A stretch of DNA of 64,000 bases from Wolinella sp052173415 (GCA_052173415.1 JBQMYQ010000004.1:12081-76080), one strand, 5' to 3'. Positions 9,040 to 18,382 are shown, counted from the stretch's first letter. The notes: a model not told the origin generated them from the sequence alone. Numbers and translations are program-made.

Positions 9040-10191
9040 CTACTCCTCATCTTCGAGACATACAGAGAAAGAAATCTCCGACAAATTCGCCGATTCCATC
9101 GCGTTGAGCGCGAGATTTAACGTCTCTTCCGCGCTCCGAGCGGGGAGGATTTTGGCGATTCCGATGACGATTCCCAAATTCACTTCACTATCACCGATAA
9201 AAACGCTCGTGCTCTGAGTGAGCTCCACCAATCGTTCGCACGCCTTTTTGGAGCTAGGAAGGTCGGAGTGCTTCAGCATTAACGCAAACGTGCCATTCCC
9301 ATAATAAGCGATAATATCGCTTCGGCGTGAAGTTTTTAAAATGAGGCGCGAAATCGTGCGTGTAATTATAAGCAACGTCTTCTCGCTCGAAAATTTGCGA
9401 ATCTTGCTATCGGGCAGTCGAGCGAGTAGCACCGTCGAGGAGTGCCCAAATTGATCCATAATTTTCGCCTCTTTGTCAATCTGTGAGAGGAGATAACGAC
9501 GATTGTAGATACCAAACTGGGAATCAAAAATCGTCTCGCTGTCGATACTATTGACGATTCTCGCACTGTCTTGATAAAACTCCTTGAGCTGGAGCGTCTG
9601 CTTTTGCGTAATCGCGTTGAGCTTCTCAATCTCCTGCTGAAAAAGGCTGAGGATATTTTGAAACACCAAAGCATTCTCCGCCTTTTGCACATCGCCCAGC
9701 CGCTTTTGGACGATATTTTGGAACAAATTGAGATTTTTATAGAGCACCGCGACGTGCTGGAGAATGTTTTTCATATTCTTAAAGCTATCTTTAATACGCT
9801 TCTCAAAGTCGATCCGTCGCTCATCATCACTATTGTTCTCAAGGTCGAGAATGTTTAGCGTGCTCTTTTTGAAGGCTTCGGGCTTCTCATCAAGCAATCG
9901 CTCAAAACAGAGCTGGAAATTATCGGGAATCGGCGGGATATTATCGCGCACGAGGGCTTTTAGCACCTCATTGGCAAACGACTCAAGCGTATCTCCCTCC
10001 GCGTGATTGCTAGAGGCGGATTTCAGTGGCTCTTCGGGCACAGCAAAATCCTCGCTACTATACTCCGCCGCGCTAGGACGCGCAGGAGCAGGGGTTTCAA
10101 ATGAAAAATCATCAGAGAGAAGCTTCCCCAACGAGGAATCGCTCGCACTCGGCTTTGTTTTAAAACCCTCATCTTTGTGAAGATGCACCAT
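9040..10191 (-). CDS. Degenerate GGDEF-domain protein, probably catalytically inactive
   Basis: The 383-residue product has a Ser/Pro/Glu-rich N-terminus (about 1-70), then a helical region (about 75-210) with long coiled-coil-like stretches. A GGDEF-type domain follows (about 215-375), recognisable from FGIYNRRYLLSQIDKE, the diguanylate-cyclase start motif. The signature is YYGNGTFALML, so the catalytic GGDEF residues are lost. Binding or scaffolding is more likely than c-di-GMP synthesis; this is inference. No transmembrane segment is seen. It sits between def and clpP, which are adjacent in Helicobacter pylori and Campylobacter jejuni, so it is an insertion relative to those. GGAG precedes the ATG. 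Confidence 0.72.
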   Translation of the reverse strand: MVHLHKDEGFKTKPSASDSSLGKLLSDDFSFETPAPARPSAAEYSSEDFAVPEEPLKSASSNHAEGDTLESFANEVLKALVRDNIPPIPDNFQLCFERLLDEKPEAFKKSTLNILDLENNSDDERRIDFEKRIKDSFKNMKNILQHVAVLYKNLNLFQNIVQKRLGDVQKAENALVFQNILSLFQQEIEKLNAITQKQTLQLKEFYQDSARIVNSIDSETIFDSQFGIYNRRYLLSQIDKEAKIMDQFGHSSTVLLARLPDSKIRKFSSEKTLLIITRTISRLILKTSRRSDIIAYYGNGTFALMLKHSDLPSSKKACERLVELTQSTSVFIGDSEVNLGIVIGIAKILPARSAEETLNLALNAMESANLSEISFSVCLEDEE

Positions 10192-10212
10192 ATTCCGCTC
10201 CGATTCCTTAAA

Positions 10213-10800
10213 CTATTTGAGACTTTTTTTCATCACGCTATCGATGAGACCATACTCTTTCGCCTCCTGCGCACTCATAAAAAAGTCCCTATCCGTATCC
10301 TTGGCAATTTTCTCAATACCCTGCCCCGTATTCTCCGCAAGAATCGTATTTAGAATGCTTTTTAGGCGCAAAATCTCTTGGGCTTGGATCTCAATATCCG
10401 TCGCCTGCCCTTTTGCACCGCCTAGCGGCTGATGGATCATAATACGACTATTGGGCAGAGAATATCGCTTCCCTTTGGCTCCGCAACTAAGCAAAAACGC
10501 GCCCATACTTGCCGCTTGACCGATACAAATCGTGCAAATGTCAGGTTTCACGTAATTCATTGTATCATAGATACTCATACCGCTTGTAATCACGCCCCCT
10601 GGGGAGTTAATGTAGAGATAAATATCCTTATCAGGATCTTCGGCTTCCAAAAAAAGCAGCTGCGCGACGATTGAGGAAGCGATCGCATCATCGATTTCGC
10701 CACTTAACATAATAATGCGATCCTTAAGCAGGCGCGAATAAATATCATAGCTTCGCTCGCCTCGACCCGTCCGCTCAATAACATAAGGTATATACATCAT
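10213..10800 (-). CDS. clpP: ATP-dependent Clp protease proteolytic subunit
   Basis: This serine peptidase forms the tetradecameric chamber that works with ClpX (encoded at 26.7 kb) and ClpA. The 195 residues are full length. The catalytic Ser98 lies in GQAASMGA and His123 in IMIHQPLGG; the Asp lies near residue 172. The start follows the tig stop immediately (TAG then ATGATG), so ClpP is translationally coupled to trigger factor. Either of two tandem ATGs could be used. Confidence 0.97.
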   Translation of the reverse strand: MMYIPYVIERTGRGERSYDIYSRLLKDRIIMLSGEIDDAIASSIVAQLLFLEAEDPDKDIYLYINSPGGVITSGMSIYDTMNYVKPDICTICIGQAASMGAFLLSCGAKGKRYSLPNSRIMIHQPLGGAKGQATDIEIQAQEILRLKSILNTILAENTGQGIEKIAKDTDRDFFMSAQEAKEYGLIDSVMKKSLK

Positions 10801-12099
10801 CTAGCCTTTGAGCCGCTTATCAAGCAGATGGGTAAGGAGCTTATCCTCAAGCATCGCCATACGCACGGCAGGAATGAGATTGTTTTTCTGATAATACTCA
10901 AGCATATTCTTAGGATCTCGCCCCATCGACATAGACTCATAATAGATCGTCTGCATAAGCTCATCGTCGCTCACGCCGATTCCCTCCGCTTTGGCGAGCG
11001 TATCAATAATAAACGTAGCTTTTACGCTTCTTGCCGCACTCTCTCGGTGCTCCTCGCGCTTGGCTTTGAGCGCCTCTTGGTCGTTACGAAGCGCCTCAAC
11101 CTCCTCTTTGCTAAGCGAATTAAGCGCGCTTCTAAAGAGCAGATCCATCTCCTGCTCCACGACCATTTCGGGCAAATCAAAACTCAACGCCTCAATGAGA
11201 TTATCGACGAGCTTGCCTTTTAGCTCGCTATTGTAGAGCTCCGCCTTTTTCTCATTAGCTAGTTGCTCCTTCACTCGCTCCTTTAAAAGCGCAAGAGAAG
11301 GCTCTTTCTCGCCCTGCAAGACGCTTTTTGCAAACTCCTCGTCAATCGCCTGCTCGCCTCGCACTTGAATTTCATGAAGTGCAATTTTAAAGGTCACCTC
11401 TTTCCCCGCGAGATTTGGCGCACCGTATTCATCGGGGAATCGCACCTGAATATCGCGCTTCTCGCCCGCTTTCATACCGATGAGCTGCGCCTCAAAGCCC
11501 GGGATAAAGGAGTTGCTCCCGATTTGGAGTAGATAATTCTCCGCTTTCCCGCCCTCAAAAGGCTCGTCTCCGAGGAATCCCTCAAAATCAATCTTGACAA
11601 AATCGCCCTCTTCCACGCTCTTGCCCTCACTCGCATTTACAAGAGGTGCTTTAGCTTTAGCCAGCTCCGCAATGCGCTTGTCAATTTCCTCTTCACTAGG
11701 GGCTTGCAACTCAAACTCAGGCACATAAGTAATACTCTCTTTGAGCGTGATTTCAGGCGCGATTCCGAGCTTAATCTCAACATCAATGCCGTTTTCATGA
11801 CGCTTATATTCCGTGATACGCGGATCGCCAATGAGCTTATTTGGCTCGATTCCCAGCTCTTTTAGCGCGTGATCAAGAAGCTCTTGTATCGCCTCGCGCT
11901 CCGCGTCCTCTTGGAGCTTATCGCCATATCGAGCCTTAATTACGTGCGCAGGGACTTTGCCTTTTCTAAAGCCATCAACTTTCATATTTTTAGCGGCATT
12001 TTTGGAAATTTTGTCAAGCTTTTGCGCCAAAAGCTCCTTGCCAAGCGTCCCTTTAGCTCTCGCATTCGCGCTATTAATCTTCTCTGTTTGGATATTCAT
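10801..12099 (-). CDS. tig: Trigger factor (ribosome-associated chaperone and peptidyl-prolyl isomerase)
   Basis: Trigger factor binds the ribosome tunnel exit and shields nascent chains. The 432-residue protein has the N-terminal ribosome-binding domain (loop GFRKGKVP at about 43-50), a central FKBP-type domain (about 150-240, with EGDFVKIDFEGFLGDEPFEGG) and a helical C-terminal domain. AAGGA precedes the ATG. It heads a minus-strand cluster tig-clpP-GGDEF-like-def-comM and diverges from fliI. Confidence 0.97.
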   Translation of the reverse strand: MNIQTEKINSANARAKGTLGKELLAQKLDKISKNAAKNMKVDGFRKGKVPAHVIKARYGDKLQEDAEREAIQELLDHALKELGIEPNKLIGDPRITEYKRHENGIDVEIKLGIAPEITLKESITYVPEFELQAPSEEEIDKRIAELAKAKAPLVNASEGKSVEEGDFVKIDFEGFLGDEPFEGGKAENYLLQIGSNSFIPGFEAQLIGMKAGEKRDIQVRFPDEYGAPNLAGKEVTFKIALHEIQVRGEQAIDEEFAKSVLQGEKEPSLALLKERVKEQLANEKKAELYNSELKGKLVDNLIEALSFDLPEMVVEQEMDLLFRSALNSLSKEEVEALRNDQEALKAKREEHRESAARSVKATFIIDTLAKAEGIGVSDDELMQTIYYESMSMGRDPKNMLEYYQKNNLIPAVRMAMLEDKLLTHLLDKRLKG

Positions 12100-12281
12100 T
12101 ACACGATTCCTTGAAAAATTGGGGTAAATTTAGAGTCAAAATCCTGCTTAGAATATTATCAGAAAATCTTTATAAACTCTATGGAAAGGGCTTTTTATAC
12201 CTTAGCAAGCAAACGGGTGCTATCCTTGGGCGCGTTTTTTTAGAAAATTTACCTGAAATACCCGTGGGAGCATGCCAAAAT

Positions 12282-13598
12282 ATGCCACTTCGTATACCTC
12301 TTCAGTCCCTCCGCACCAAGCTCGGACAAAAGCCCCTCTCTCCGACGTTTGGAACAATTACCAAAGTATCCGCAGGGGCGATCATCGCCACAGGACTCAA
12401 GCCTTCCGTCGGGGACATCGTAAAAATCGTCCAACATCACAACAGCGAAGAGAGCATGGGAATGGTCACCGTCGTGGAATCAGAAAGCTTCACTGTTTCG
12501 CCCTTTTCATTCATCGAGGGGAGCAGGGTGGGCGATCGTATCTACCTTAATAACAAAGGGCTTCAGATTCCCGTAGGTGATGGACTTTTGGGGCGAGTAG
12601 TCAATCCGCTCGGAGAGCCCATCGATGGTAAGGGCGAGATTTTAAGTAGCGAATACGCACCCATCATCAAATCGCCCATTGCCGCAATGAAGCGGGGCAT
12701 GATTGATGAGGTGTTTAGCGTGGGCGTGAAGAGTGTTGATGGACTTTTGACCTGCGGCAAGGGTCAGAAGCTCGGAATCTTCGCCGGAAGCGGTGTAGGG
12801 AAAAGCACGCTTATGGGTATGATTGTGCGTGGGGCAAGTGCGCCTATTAAGGTCATCGCGCTTATCGGCGAGCGTGGGCGTGAGGTGCCGGAGTTTATCG
12901 AGAAAAATCTCGGCGGGAATCTGCAAAATACTGTCCTTGTTGTCGCGACGAGTGATGATTCCCCACTAATGCGAAAATATGGAGCTTTTAGCGCGATGAG
13001 CGTGGCGGAATATTTCAAATCACGCGGAGAAGATGTGCTTTTTATGATGGATTCCGTGACGCGTTTTGCCATGGCACAGCGAGAGATCGGACTAGCCCTA
13101 GGCGAACCACCCACGAGCAAGGGCTATCCGCCCTCGGTGCTGACGCTCCTGCCTCAGCTCATGGAGCGCGCAGGCAAAGAGAATGGGCATGGCTCGATCA
13201 CGGCGTTTTTCACCGTGCTAGTCGAGGGCGATGATATGGGCGATCCGATTGCCGATCAAAGCCGCTCGATTCTTGATGGACACATCGTGCTTAGCCGCGA
13301 GCTTACGGACTTTGGGATCTATCCGCCGATTAATATCCTAAACTCCGCCTCGCGTCTCATGAATGACGTAGCAGAAAAGGAACAAATCGAGGCGGCGCGG
13401 AAATTTAGGCGACTCTATTCGCTGCTTAAGGACAATGAGGTGCTCATTCGTATCGGTGCGTATCAGCGCGGCAATGACAAGGAGCTTGACGAGGCGATGG
13501 ACAAAAAGGAGCAGATGGAAGCCTACCTCAAGCAGGGAATCGACGAGCAAAGGAGCTTTGAAGAGAGTGTTAGTGAGCTAGTTACCCTGATGGGCTAG
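12282..13598 (+). CDS. fliI: Flagellum-specific ATP synthase of the type III export apparatus
   Basis: FliI hydrolyses ATP to assist export of flagellar rod, hook and filament subunits. Seen are Walker A (GIFAGSGVGKST), Walker B (VLFMMDSVTRFAMAQRE), and GEPPTSKGYPPSV with ADQSRSILDGHIVLSR of the F1-beta-like ATPase family. The frame is open from 12111. The ATG at 12282 gives 438 residues, the family length, and the upstream 57 codons (MKNWGKF...) lack family similarity, so 12282 is chosen. GGGAG stands about 11 nt upstream. The gene implies a motile cell. No other flagellar gene is in the window, as is usual for scattered flagellar loci in this phylum. Confidence 0.94.
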   Translation: MPLRIPLQSLRTKLGQKPLSPTFGTITKVSAGAIIATGLKPSVGDIVKIVQHHNSEESMGMVTVVESESFTVSPFSFIEGSRVGDRIYLNNKGLQIPVGDGLLGRVVNPLGEPIDGKGEILSSEYAPIIKSPIAAMKRGMIDEVFSVGVKSVDGLLTCGKGQKLGIFAGSGVGKSTLMGMIVRGASAPIKVIALIGERGREVPEFIEKNLGGNLQNTVLVVATSDDSPLMRKYGAFSAMSVAEYFKSRGEDVLFMMDSVTRFAMAQREIGLALGEPPTSKGYPPSVLTLLPQLMERAGKENGHGSITAFFTVLVEGDDMGDPIADQSRSILDGHIVLSRELTDFGIYPPINILNSASRLMNDVAEKEQIEAARKFRRLYSLLKDNEVLIRIGAYQRGNDKELDEAMDKKEQMEAYLKQGIDEQRSFEESVSELVTLMG

Positions 13599-13693
13599 GC
13601 TTAATCTATTTCAAAGTTTGATAAGGTAAATTCGAATTGAAAAATAGCCTTAGAGATAAAAATTATCCTTTAACTATTTTTATATTTTCTGCT

Positions 13694-13732
13694 CCGATTC
13701 CTGCGTTTTACTCGGTATTTGTTGGGAATCGG
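13694..13732 (+). terminator. Inverted CCGATTCC/GGAATCGG pair downstream of fliI
   Basis: CCGATTCC at 13694-13701 and GGAATCGG at 13725-13732 form a perfect 8-bp stem with a 23-nt loop. It lies about 95 nt after the fliI stop and about 50 nt before nifS. It could end fliI transcription, or it may simply be a motif pair; no U-tract follows. Confidence 0.4.
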
Positions 13733-13784
13733 CAGGGGTCATCTCAAAATCTAAAATTTCACCTTAAACCCCCTAGGAGCCAGT

Positions 13785-14951
13785 ATGAATAAACTCTCCG
13801 TCTATCTTGATAATAACGCTACGACCATGGTCGACCCCAAAGTCCATGAGCTGATGGAGCCCTACTTTTGCGAGAAATTTGGGAATCCAAACTCCCTGCA
13901 CAAATTCGGCACGGAGACGCACCCCGCGATAAAAAAGGCACTTGATGAGCTCTATGCGGGAATCAACGCCGCCGATACGGACGATGTCATCGTTACCTCC
14001 TGTGCGACTGAGAGCAACAACTGGGTGCTCAAGGGAATCTATTTTGATATTTTGCGCCACGGGGAGAAAAATCACATCATCACGACCGATGTCGAGCATC
14101 CTGCCGTGCGCTCAACCTGTGGCTTTTTGGAGCAGCTGGGCGTGGGGGTTACCTATCTGGCGATTAATTCGCAAGGGACAATTAGTGCTGAGCAGGTGCG
14201 CGAGGCGATTACGCCCAAAACCGCGCTTGTGAGCGTCATGTGGGCGAATAACGAAACGGGCATGATTTTCCCCATCGAAGAGATCGGCGCGCTGTGTCGC
14301 GAGCGGGGAATCCTCTTCCACACGGACGCGGTGCAAGCTATTGGCAAGATTCCCGTCGATGTGCAAAAGGCTAAGGTTGATTTCCTCTCCTTTTCGGCGC
14401 ATAAATTCCACGGCCCTAAGGGAATCGGCGCGCTTTATATCCGTGAAGGAATCGAGCTCACCCCGCTTCTGCATGGGGGCGAGCACATGAGCGGACGACG
14501 CTCAGGCACGCTCAATGTCGCGGGAATCGTCGGTATGGGCGAGGCGATGAGACTCGCGGTGCAACATCTTGATTTTGAGAAAAACAACGTGAAACGACTG
14601 CGCGACAAGCTTGAGAGTGCACTTTTAGAATTGCCCGATGTGCTAGTCGTCGGCTCGCGTGAGAATCGCGTCCCAAATACCGTCCTAATCAGCGTCAAAG
14701 GCGTCGAGGGCGAGGCAATGCTATGGGATCTGAACAAAGCGGGAATCGCCGCGAGCACGGGGAGCGCGTGTGCGAGCGAAACGCTCGAAGCCAATCCCGT
14801 CATGATCGCAATCGGCGCGGACAAAGAGCTAGCCCACACGGCGATACGCCTCTCGCTATCGCGCTTTAACACCGAAGCACAAATTGACTACACAATTGAA
14901 GTTTTCAAAAAATCGGTGGAGCGACTACGCGCCATCTCTAGCAGCTATTAA
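13785..14951 (+). CDS. nifS: Cysteine desulfurase NifS
   Basis: This PLP enzyme mobilises sulfur from L-cysteine for Fe-S cluster assembly on NifU. The 388 residues are full length. VYLDNNATT marks the N-terminus, SAHKFHGPKGIGALY carries the PLP-binding Lys (about 206), and STGSACAS carries the catalytic Cys near residue 328. It precedes nifU by 10 bp in an operon, the main Fe-S assembly system of Helicobacter-type Campylobacterota. The window also encodes an iron-sulfur-rich [FeFe]-hydrogenase and several radical SAM enzymes that would draw on it. The RBS is CTAGGAG. Confidence 0.96.
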   Translation: MNKLSVYLDNNATTMVDPKVHELMEPYFCEKFGNPNSLHKFGTETHPAIKKALDELYAGINAADTDDVIVTSCATESNNWVLKGIYFDILRHGEKNHIITTDVEHPAVRSTCGFLEQLGVGVTYLAINSQGTISAEQVREAITPKTALVSVMWANNETGMIFPIEEIGALCRERGILFHTDAVQAIGKIPVDVQKAKVDFLSFSAHKFHGPKGIGALYIREGIELTPLLHGGEHMSGRRSGTLNVAGIVGMGEAMRLAVQHLDFEKNNVKRLRDKLESALLELPDVLVVGSRENRVPNTVLISVKGVEGEAMLWDLNKAGIAASTGSACASETLEANPVMIAIGADKELAHTAIRLSLSRFNTEAQIDYTIEVFKKSVERLRAISSSY

Positions 14952-14961
14952 GGAGTAAAAC

Positions 14962-15945
14962 ATGGCAAAAAATGACCTTTTGGGCGGTGCACTTTGGGAC
15001 GCCTATTCCAAAAAAGTCTCCGAGCGAATGGATAATCCGAAATACCTCGGCACAATCCAGCAAGAGGAAGCGGACGCGCGGGGCTTACGGCTGATTGTCG
15101 CGGACTATGGAGCGGAATCGTGCGGCGATGCAGTGCGGCTATATTGGCTCATCGACCCTGCAAGCGATAGGATTGTCGAGGCGAAGTTTAAGAGCTTTGG
15201 CTGTGGCACGGCAATCGCGAGCTCAGACATGATGGTGGAGCTCTGCTTGGGAAAAACTGTCGATGAGGCGGTGAAAATCACCAACCTTGACGTGGAATTC
15301 GCGCTCCGAGATGATCCTAACACACCTGCCGTCCCCGGGCAGAAAATGCACTGCTCGGTCATGGCATATGATGTGATTAAAAAAGCTGCCTCGCTTTATA
15401 AAGGCGTGGATATGACGAGCTTTGAAGATGAAATCATCGTGTGCGAATGCGCGCGCGTGAGCCTTGGCACGATTAAAGATGTGATTAGGATTAATAACCT
15501 AAAGAGCGTTGAAGAGATCACTTCATACACCAAAGCCGGGGCGTTTTGCAAAAGCTGTATCCGCCCCGGAGGGCATGAGGAGCGTGAATACTACCTCGTG
15601 GATATTTTGGCTCAAACAAGGGCGGAAATGGAAGAGGAGCAGCGCAAAATGCAAGCGGATAAAAGCGCGAGCGGGGAGCTTAGCTTTGCTGATATGAGCG
15701 TGATACAAAAATCCAAAGCCATTGATAAGGTCATCGATGAGGGAATCCGCCCGATGCTCGTAATGGACGGCGGCGATATGGAGGTGATTGACATTCGCAA
15801 CTCAAGCGAAGGGCATACCGATGTCTATATTCGATATGTCGGTGCATGCTCCGGCTGCGCGGCAAGCTCCACGGGGACGCTCTTTGCCATCGAGTCGATT
15901 TTACAGCAAAACCTCGATAGCTCCATTCGCGTATTCCCCGTCTGA
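14962..15945 (+). CDS. nifU: Fe-S cluster scaffold protein NifU (three-domain)
   Basis: The 327-residue product is a modular scaffold with an IscU-like N-terminal domain (about 1-130, with FGCGTAIASS and a further Cys in KMHCSV). A central BFD-like [2Fe-2S] domain follows (about 145-205: CEC...CKSC), then a C-terminal Nfu domain (about 245-327) with GACSGCAASS. Clusters are assembled with sulfur from NifS and passed to apo-proteins. A full-length NifU used as the housekeeping system is characteristic of Helicobacter relatives. It ends with TGA, which shows UGA is a normal stop in this genome. The RBS is AAGGAG. Confidence 0.96.
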   Translation: MAKNDLLGGALWDAYSKKVSERMDNPKYLGTIQQEEADARGLRLIVADYGAESCGDAVRLYWLIDPASDRIVEAKFKSFGCGTAIASSDMMVELCLGKTVDEAVKITNLDVEFALRDDPNTPAVPGQKMHCSVMAYDVIKKAASLYKGVDMTSFEDEIIVCECARVSLGTIKDVIRINNLKSVEEITSYTKAGAFCKSCIRPGGHEEREYYLVDILAQTRAEMEEEQRKMQADKSASGELSFADMSVIQKSKAIDKVIDEGIRPMLVMDGGDMEVIDIRNSSEGHTDVYIRYVGACSGCAASSTGTLFAIESILQQNLDSSIRVFPV

Positions 15946-15964
15946 TTCTTGGAATCTAGCTTAG

Positions 15965-15997
15965 GTTGCTTTAATGGGTGTGTGTGATTAAGGCAAC
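15965..15997 (+). terminator. Stem-loop after nifU
   Basis: Bases 15965-15975 (GTTGCTTTAAT) pair with 15987-15997 (ATTAAGGCAAC), an 11-bp stem with one G-U pair and an 11-nt GT-rich loop. It starts 20 nt after the nifU stop. The rest of 15998-16219 shows no convincing ORF or RNA; several copies of the GGAATC motif occur in it. Confidence 0.55.
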
Positions 15998-16219
15998 TCA
16001 AAGCGGAATCTTCAGAGGCAAATCCTGCATGATTCCCTAAAAAGCCTGAAAGACAAAAACCTTACGTTGCGCATGGATTCCCTCCACATATTTCATGCTA
16101 ATTTTGAGAATCAGACCTCCTCTGCGTGGCGGATTCTTGCCCCAATCCGCTCCTAATTCTCATAGTCGCGGCAACCGTCGCCGCCCGTGACTCCACCCCA
16201 AAGCGAGCACGATTCCCGC

Positions 16220-16972
16220 CTATTTAAGAAGCTTATTAAGAGCCTTCGCCCCTTTGCCTAGCGTGCTACTTCTGAGGGATTTCTCCTTCTCGCCCATGAC
16301 GATAAAAAGCCCATCGAGCGTCTTGCGTGTGATATAGTCATTGAGATCCTCTTCATCGCTTGGAAGATAGTCGTCCGCTCCGAGCTTAGAGGCGATTCCC
16401 TTAATGGATTTCGCCGCATCAGATTTCATGAGTTTGCCCTTTGCCATGTAGGAGTTCAGCCCATTATACGCCGTAGCGAAGCGATTCTCGCTCATCATCT
16501 TTTTAATAATCGGCTTGAATACCCCCTCAAGCTCCTTACCCGATTTATCACGTAAAAACCCCGTGAAGCTGTCATTCCCGCCATCAATTACCTCTTTGAG
16601 CTCCGTATCACTCATATTCTGAATCGCTTTGCTAAAAACCCCCGCCGCACCGCTCACAGCACTAGTCGCCGCACTATTCATCGAGACACTTAGATCCTTA
16701 GCCCACTTCTCGCCACCCACTTTTTTAGCAAGCTCTGCTGCTTTTTGAAGGTTTTGTGGAAGAGGAATCTTAGCACTCGCATTTTTGAGATACCCTCGCT
16801 CACTAAGCTCTTTGACAGCTTTTTCAAGAGCTGAAGCGACAAGGTTTTTATAATCCCCTTTGGAATCGCCCCTCGCCTCATTAACCTTATCCAGCCCCTG
16901 TGTGAGCGCGTCTTGCCAGCCTGCCAATAATAGCACGGGGAAAATCCATGCGAGAAATACTATTCGTGTCAT
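16220..16972 (-). CDS. Exported DUF4197-family protein
   Basis: With start ATG at 16972 (RBS AAAAGGATTAAAA) the product has 250 residues and begins with a signal peptide (MTRIVFLAWIFPVLLLAG). The frame also allows a start six codons upstream. The body matches the DUF4197 pattern: LPQNLQKAAELAKKVGG, an SMNSAATSA region (about 95-105), FKPIIKKM, and a C-terminal DYITRKTLDGLFIVMGEKE. No catalytic motif is evident and no Cys is placed for lipidation. The function is unknown; a periplasmic location is inferred. It is upstream-adjacent to a small protein gene on the same strand. Confidence 0.78.
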   Translation of the reverse strand: MTRIVFLAWIFPVLLLAGWQDALTQGLDKVNEARGDSKGDYKNLVASALEKAVKELSERGYLKNASAKIPLPQNLQKAAELAKKVGGEKWAKDLSVSMNSAATSAVSGAAGVFSKAIQNMSDTELKEVIDGGNDSFTGFLRDKSGKELEGVFKPIIKKMMSENRFATAYNGLNSYMAKGKLMKSDAAKSIKGIASKLGADDYLPSDEEDLNDYITRKTLDGLFIVMGEKEKSLRSSTLGKGAKALNKLLK

Positions 16973-16992
16973 TTTTAATCCTTTTGACATTT

Positions 16993-17232
16993 TTACCAGC
17001 TAAGCACCTCGCGCTTAATCTTATTCAATGCCTCAATGTGCTCTTTGAGCTTGCTCACTTCCATGTCGATTTGCTGCAGATTCCACACACCAAGATGCTC
17101 GGGCATATCCTGCGCACCGCGCTTAATCATAATGTAATCCACAAAAGAGATTTTCGCCAAGCCTAGCAATATCTCAAGCTCTTCTTTGGAAGCTTCGATT
17201 CCCTGCAAAATTGCCTCAATTTTCTCTAACAT
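16993..17232 (-). CDS. Small coiled-coil protein of unknown function (79 aa)
   Basis: The start is taken at the ATG at 17232, giving 79 residues; the frame extends upstream, but that part overlaps kpsF out of frame and is Ser/Arg-rich. The product is acidic-helical (LEKIEAILQGIEASKEELEILLGLAKISF, read in parts) with a second helix EVSKLKEHIEALNKIKRE. No transmembrane segment or Cys pair is present. AAGGGAGGG lies just before the ATG. It starts 13 bp after the kpsF stop, in the same direction, so it is likely in the rnj-kpsF transcript. The role is unknown. Confidence 0.65.
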   Translation of the reverse strand: MLEKIEAILQGIEASKEELEILLGLAKISFVDYIMIKRGAQDMPEHLGVWNLQQIDMEVSKLKEHIEALNKIKREVLSW

Positions 17233-17245
17233 TAGCCCTCCCTTG

Positions 17246-18256
17246 CTACTTGATTCCCGCTTCAATGAGACGATGCAGATGCACCGCACCTTTGATTTTG
17301 CGCTCTTTATCCGTGATGATGAGCAGCTGGATCTTATTCTCTTCAATTATTTTCAGTGCCTCACTCGCCAAAATCCCCTCATCATCGCAAAATTTCGGTG
17401 TGCTGTTTGCGTAACTCATCACGCTTTTATTTAGATCAAAATCTAAGCGCATCATCGCACGCCTCAAATCGCCATCGCTAAGCACGCCCTTAAGCCTGCC
17501 CGATTCCTCAATAATCGCACTCCCAAGTCGTCCGTTACTCATCACAACAATCGCTTCTTTTAGCGAAATATCCGCAGGGATTAGAGGCAGGTTCTCATGC
17601 TGCATAAGATCTGCAACTTTCACAAAAAGTCGCCTCCCTAGCGAGCCTCCGGGGTGAAAAGAGGCAAAATCGCTCTCTTTAAAGCCACGCCTTTTCATCA
17701 GACACACCGCGAGCGCGTCGCCAAGTGCAAGAGTAAGCGTCGTTGAGCTCGTCGGCGCGGCATTGAGCGGACACGCCTCACGGGTAATCGCAATAGAAAT
17801 AAACGCGTCACAATCACGCGAAAGCGAGCTATTTTTGTCCCTGCTCATCGTAATTAGAGGAATCCCAAAGCGTTTCAGATGGGGCAAAATCGCAACAAGC
17901 TCGCTACTCTCGCCACTGTAGCTAATCGCTAGCACCGTGTCACCCTGACTAATCATTCCCAAATCGCCGTGCATCGCCTCAGTCGGGTGTAAAAAAAAGC
18001 TCGGCGTGCCCGTGCTCGCAAAAGTTGCAGCGATTTTCGCACCGATGAGCCCTGATTTCCCCACACCTGTGATAACGACCTTGCCCCGAGTTGTCTCGAT
18101 AAGCTCCACAGCACGCAAAAAGTGGGAATCCATCGCCTCACTGGAGCGCAAAATCTCCTGCGCCTCAAGCCTCAAAACCTCTCGCGCCTCCTTTAGCAAC
18201 GCCTCGCCCTCCGGAGGATTCCCGACATTAGGATCGCTTGCACGCCTCTCTTCCAT
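17246..18256 (-). CDS. kdsD: Arabinose-5-phosphate isomerase (KpsF/GutQ/KdsD family)
   Basis: This enzyme converts ribulose 5-phosphate to arabinose 5-phosphate, the first committed step to KDO for lipopolysaccharide. From the chosen start (ATG 18256, GGTGGAG about 9 nt upstream) the product has 336 residues, near the family length; the frame is open to 18358 without homology. A SIS domain covers about 40-180 (GVGKSGLIGAKIAATFASTG, SYSGESSEL, NAAPTSSTTL). Two CBS domains follow (about 205-335). It lies downstream of rnj, an arrangement also seen in Helicobacter. Confidence 0.93.
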   Translation of the reverse strand: MEERRASDPNVGNPPEGEALLKEAREVLRLEAQEILRSSEAMDSHFLRAVELIETTRGKVVITGVGKSGLIGAKIAATFASTGTPSFFLHPTEAMHGDLGMISQGDTVLAISYSGESSELVAILPHLKRFGIPLITMSRDKNSSLSRDCDAFISIAITREACPLNAAPTSSTTLTLALGDALAVCLMKRRGFKESDFASFHPGGSLGRRLFVKVADLMQHENLPLIPADISLKEAIVVMSNGRLGSAIIEESGRLKGVLSDGDLRRAMMRLDFDLNKSVMSYANSTPKFCDDEGILASEALKIIEENKIQLLIITDKERKIKGAVHLHRLIEAGIK

Positions 18257-18312
18257 CACTTTCGCTCCACCTTTTGAAATTGTCAATTTTCGCACAAAAG
18301 ATTTTAAACTTT

Positions 18313-18333
18313 GGGGAATCTTGTGGATTCCCC
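18313..18333 (-). terminator. Perfect GGGGAATC/GATTCCCC hairpin between rnj and kdsD
   Basis: GGGGAATC at 18313-18320 and GATTCCCC at 18326-18333 form a perfect 8-bp stem with a 5-nt loop, 50 nt downstream of the rnj stop. Compact geometry suggests a terminator or attenuator. It is another inverted pair of the over-represented motif. Confidence 0.5.
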
Positions 18334-18382
18334 CTCTAAAAGCGCACCCAAAATCCATGCGGATTCCCGCCTTTTGCCCAAA

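Noticed and set aside
12111..12281. Open frame extending fliI by 57 codons upstream
   Set aside because: No family similarity; family length is reached from the ATG at 12282.
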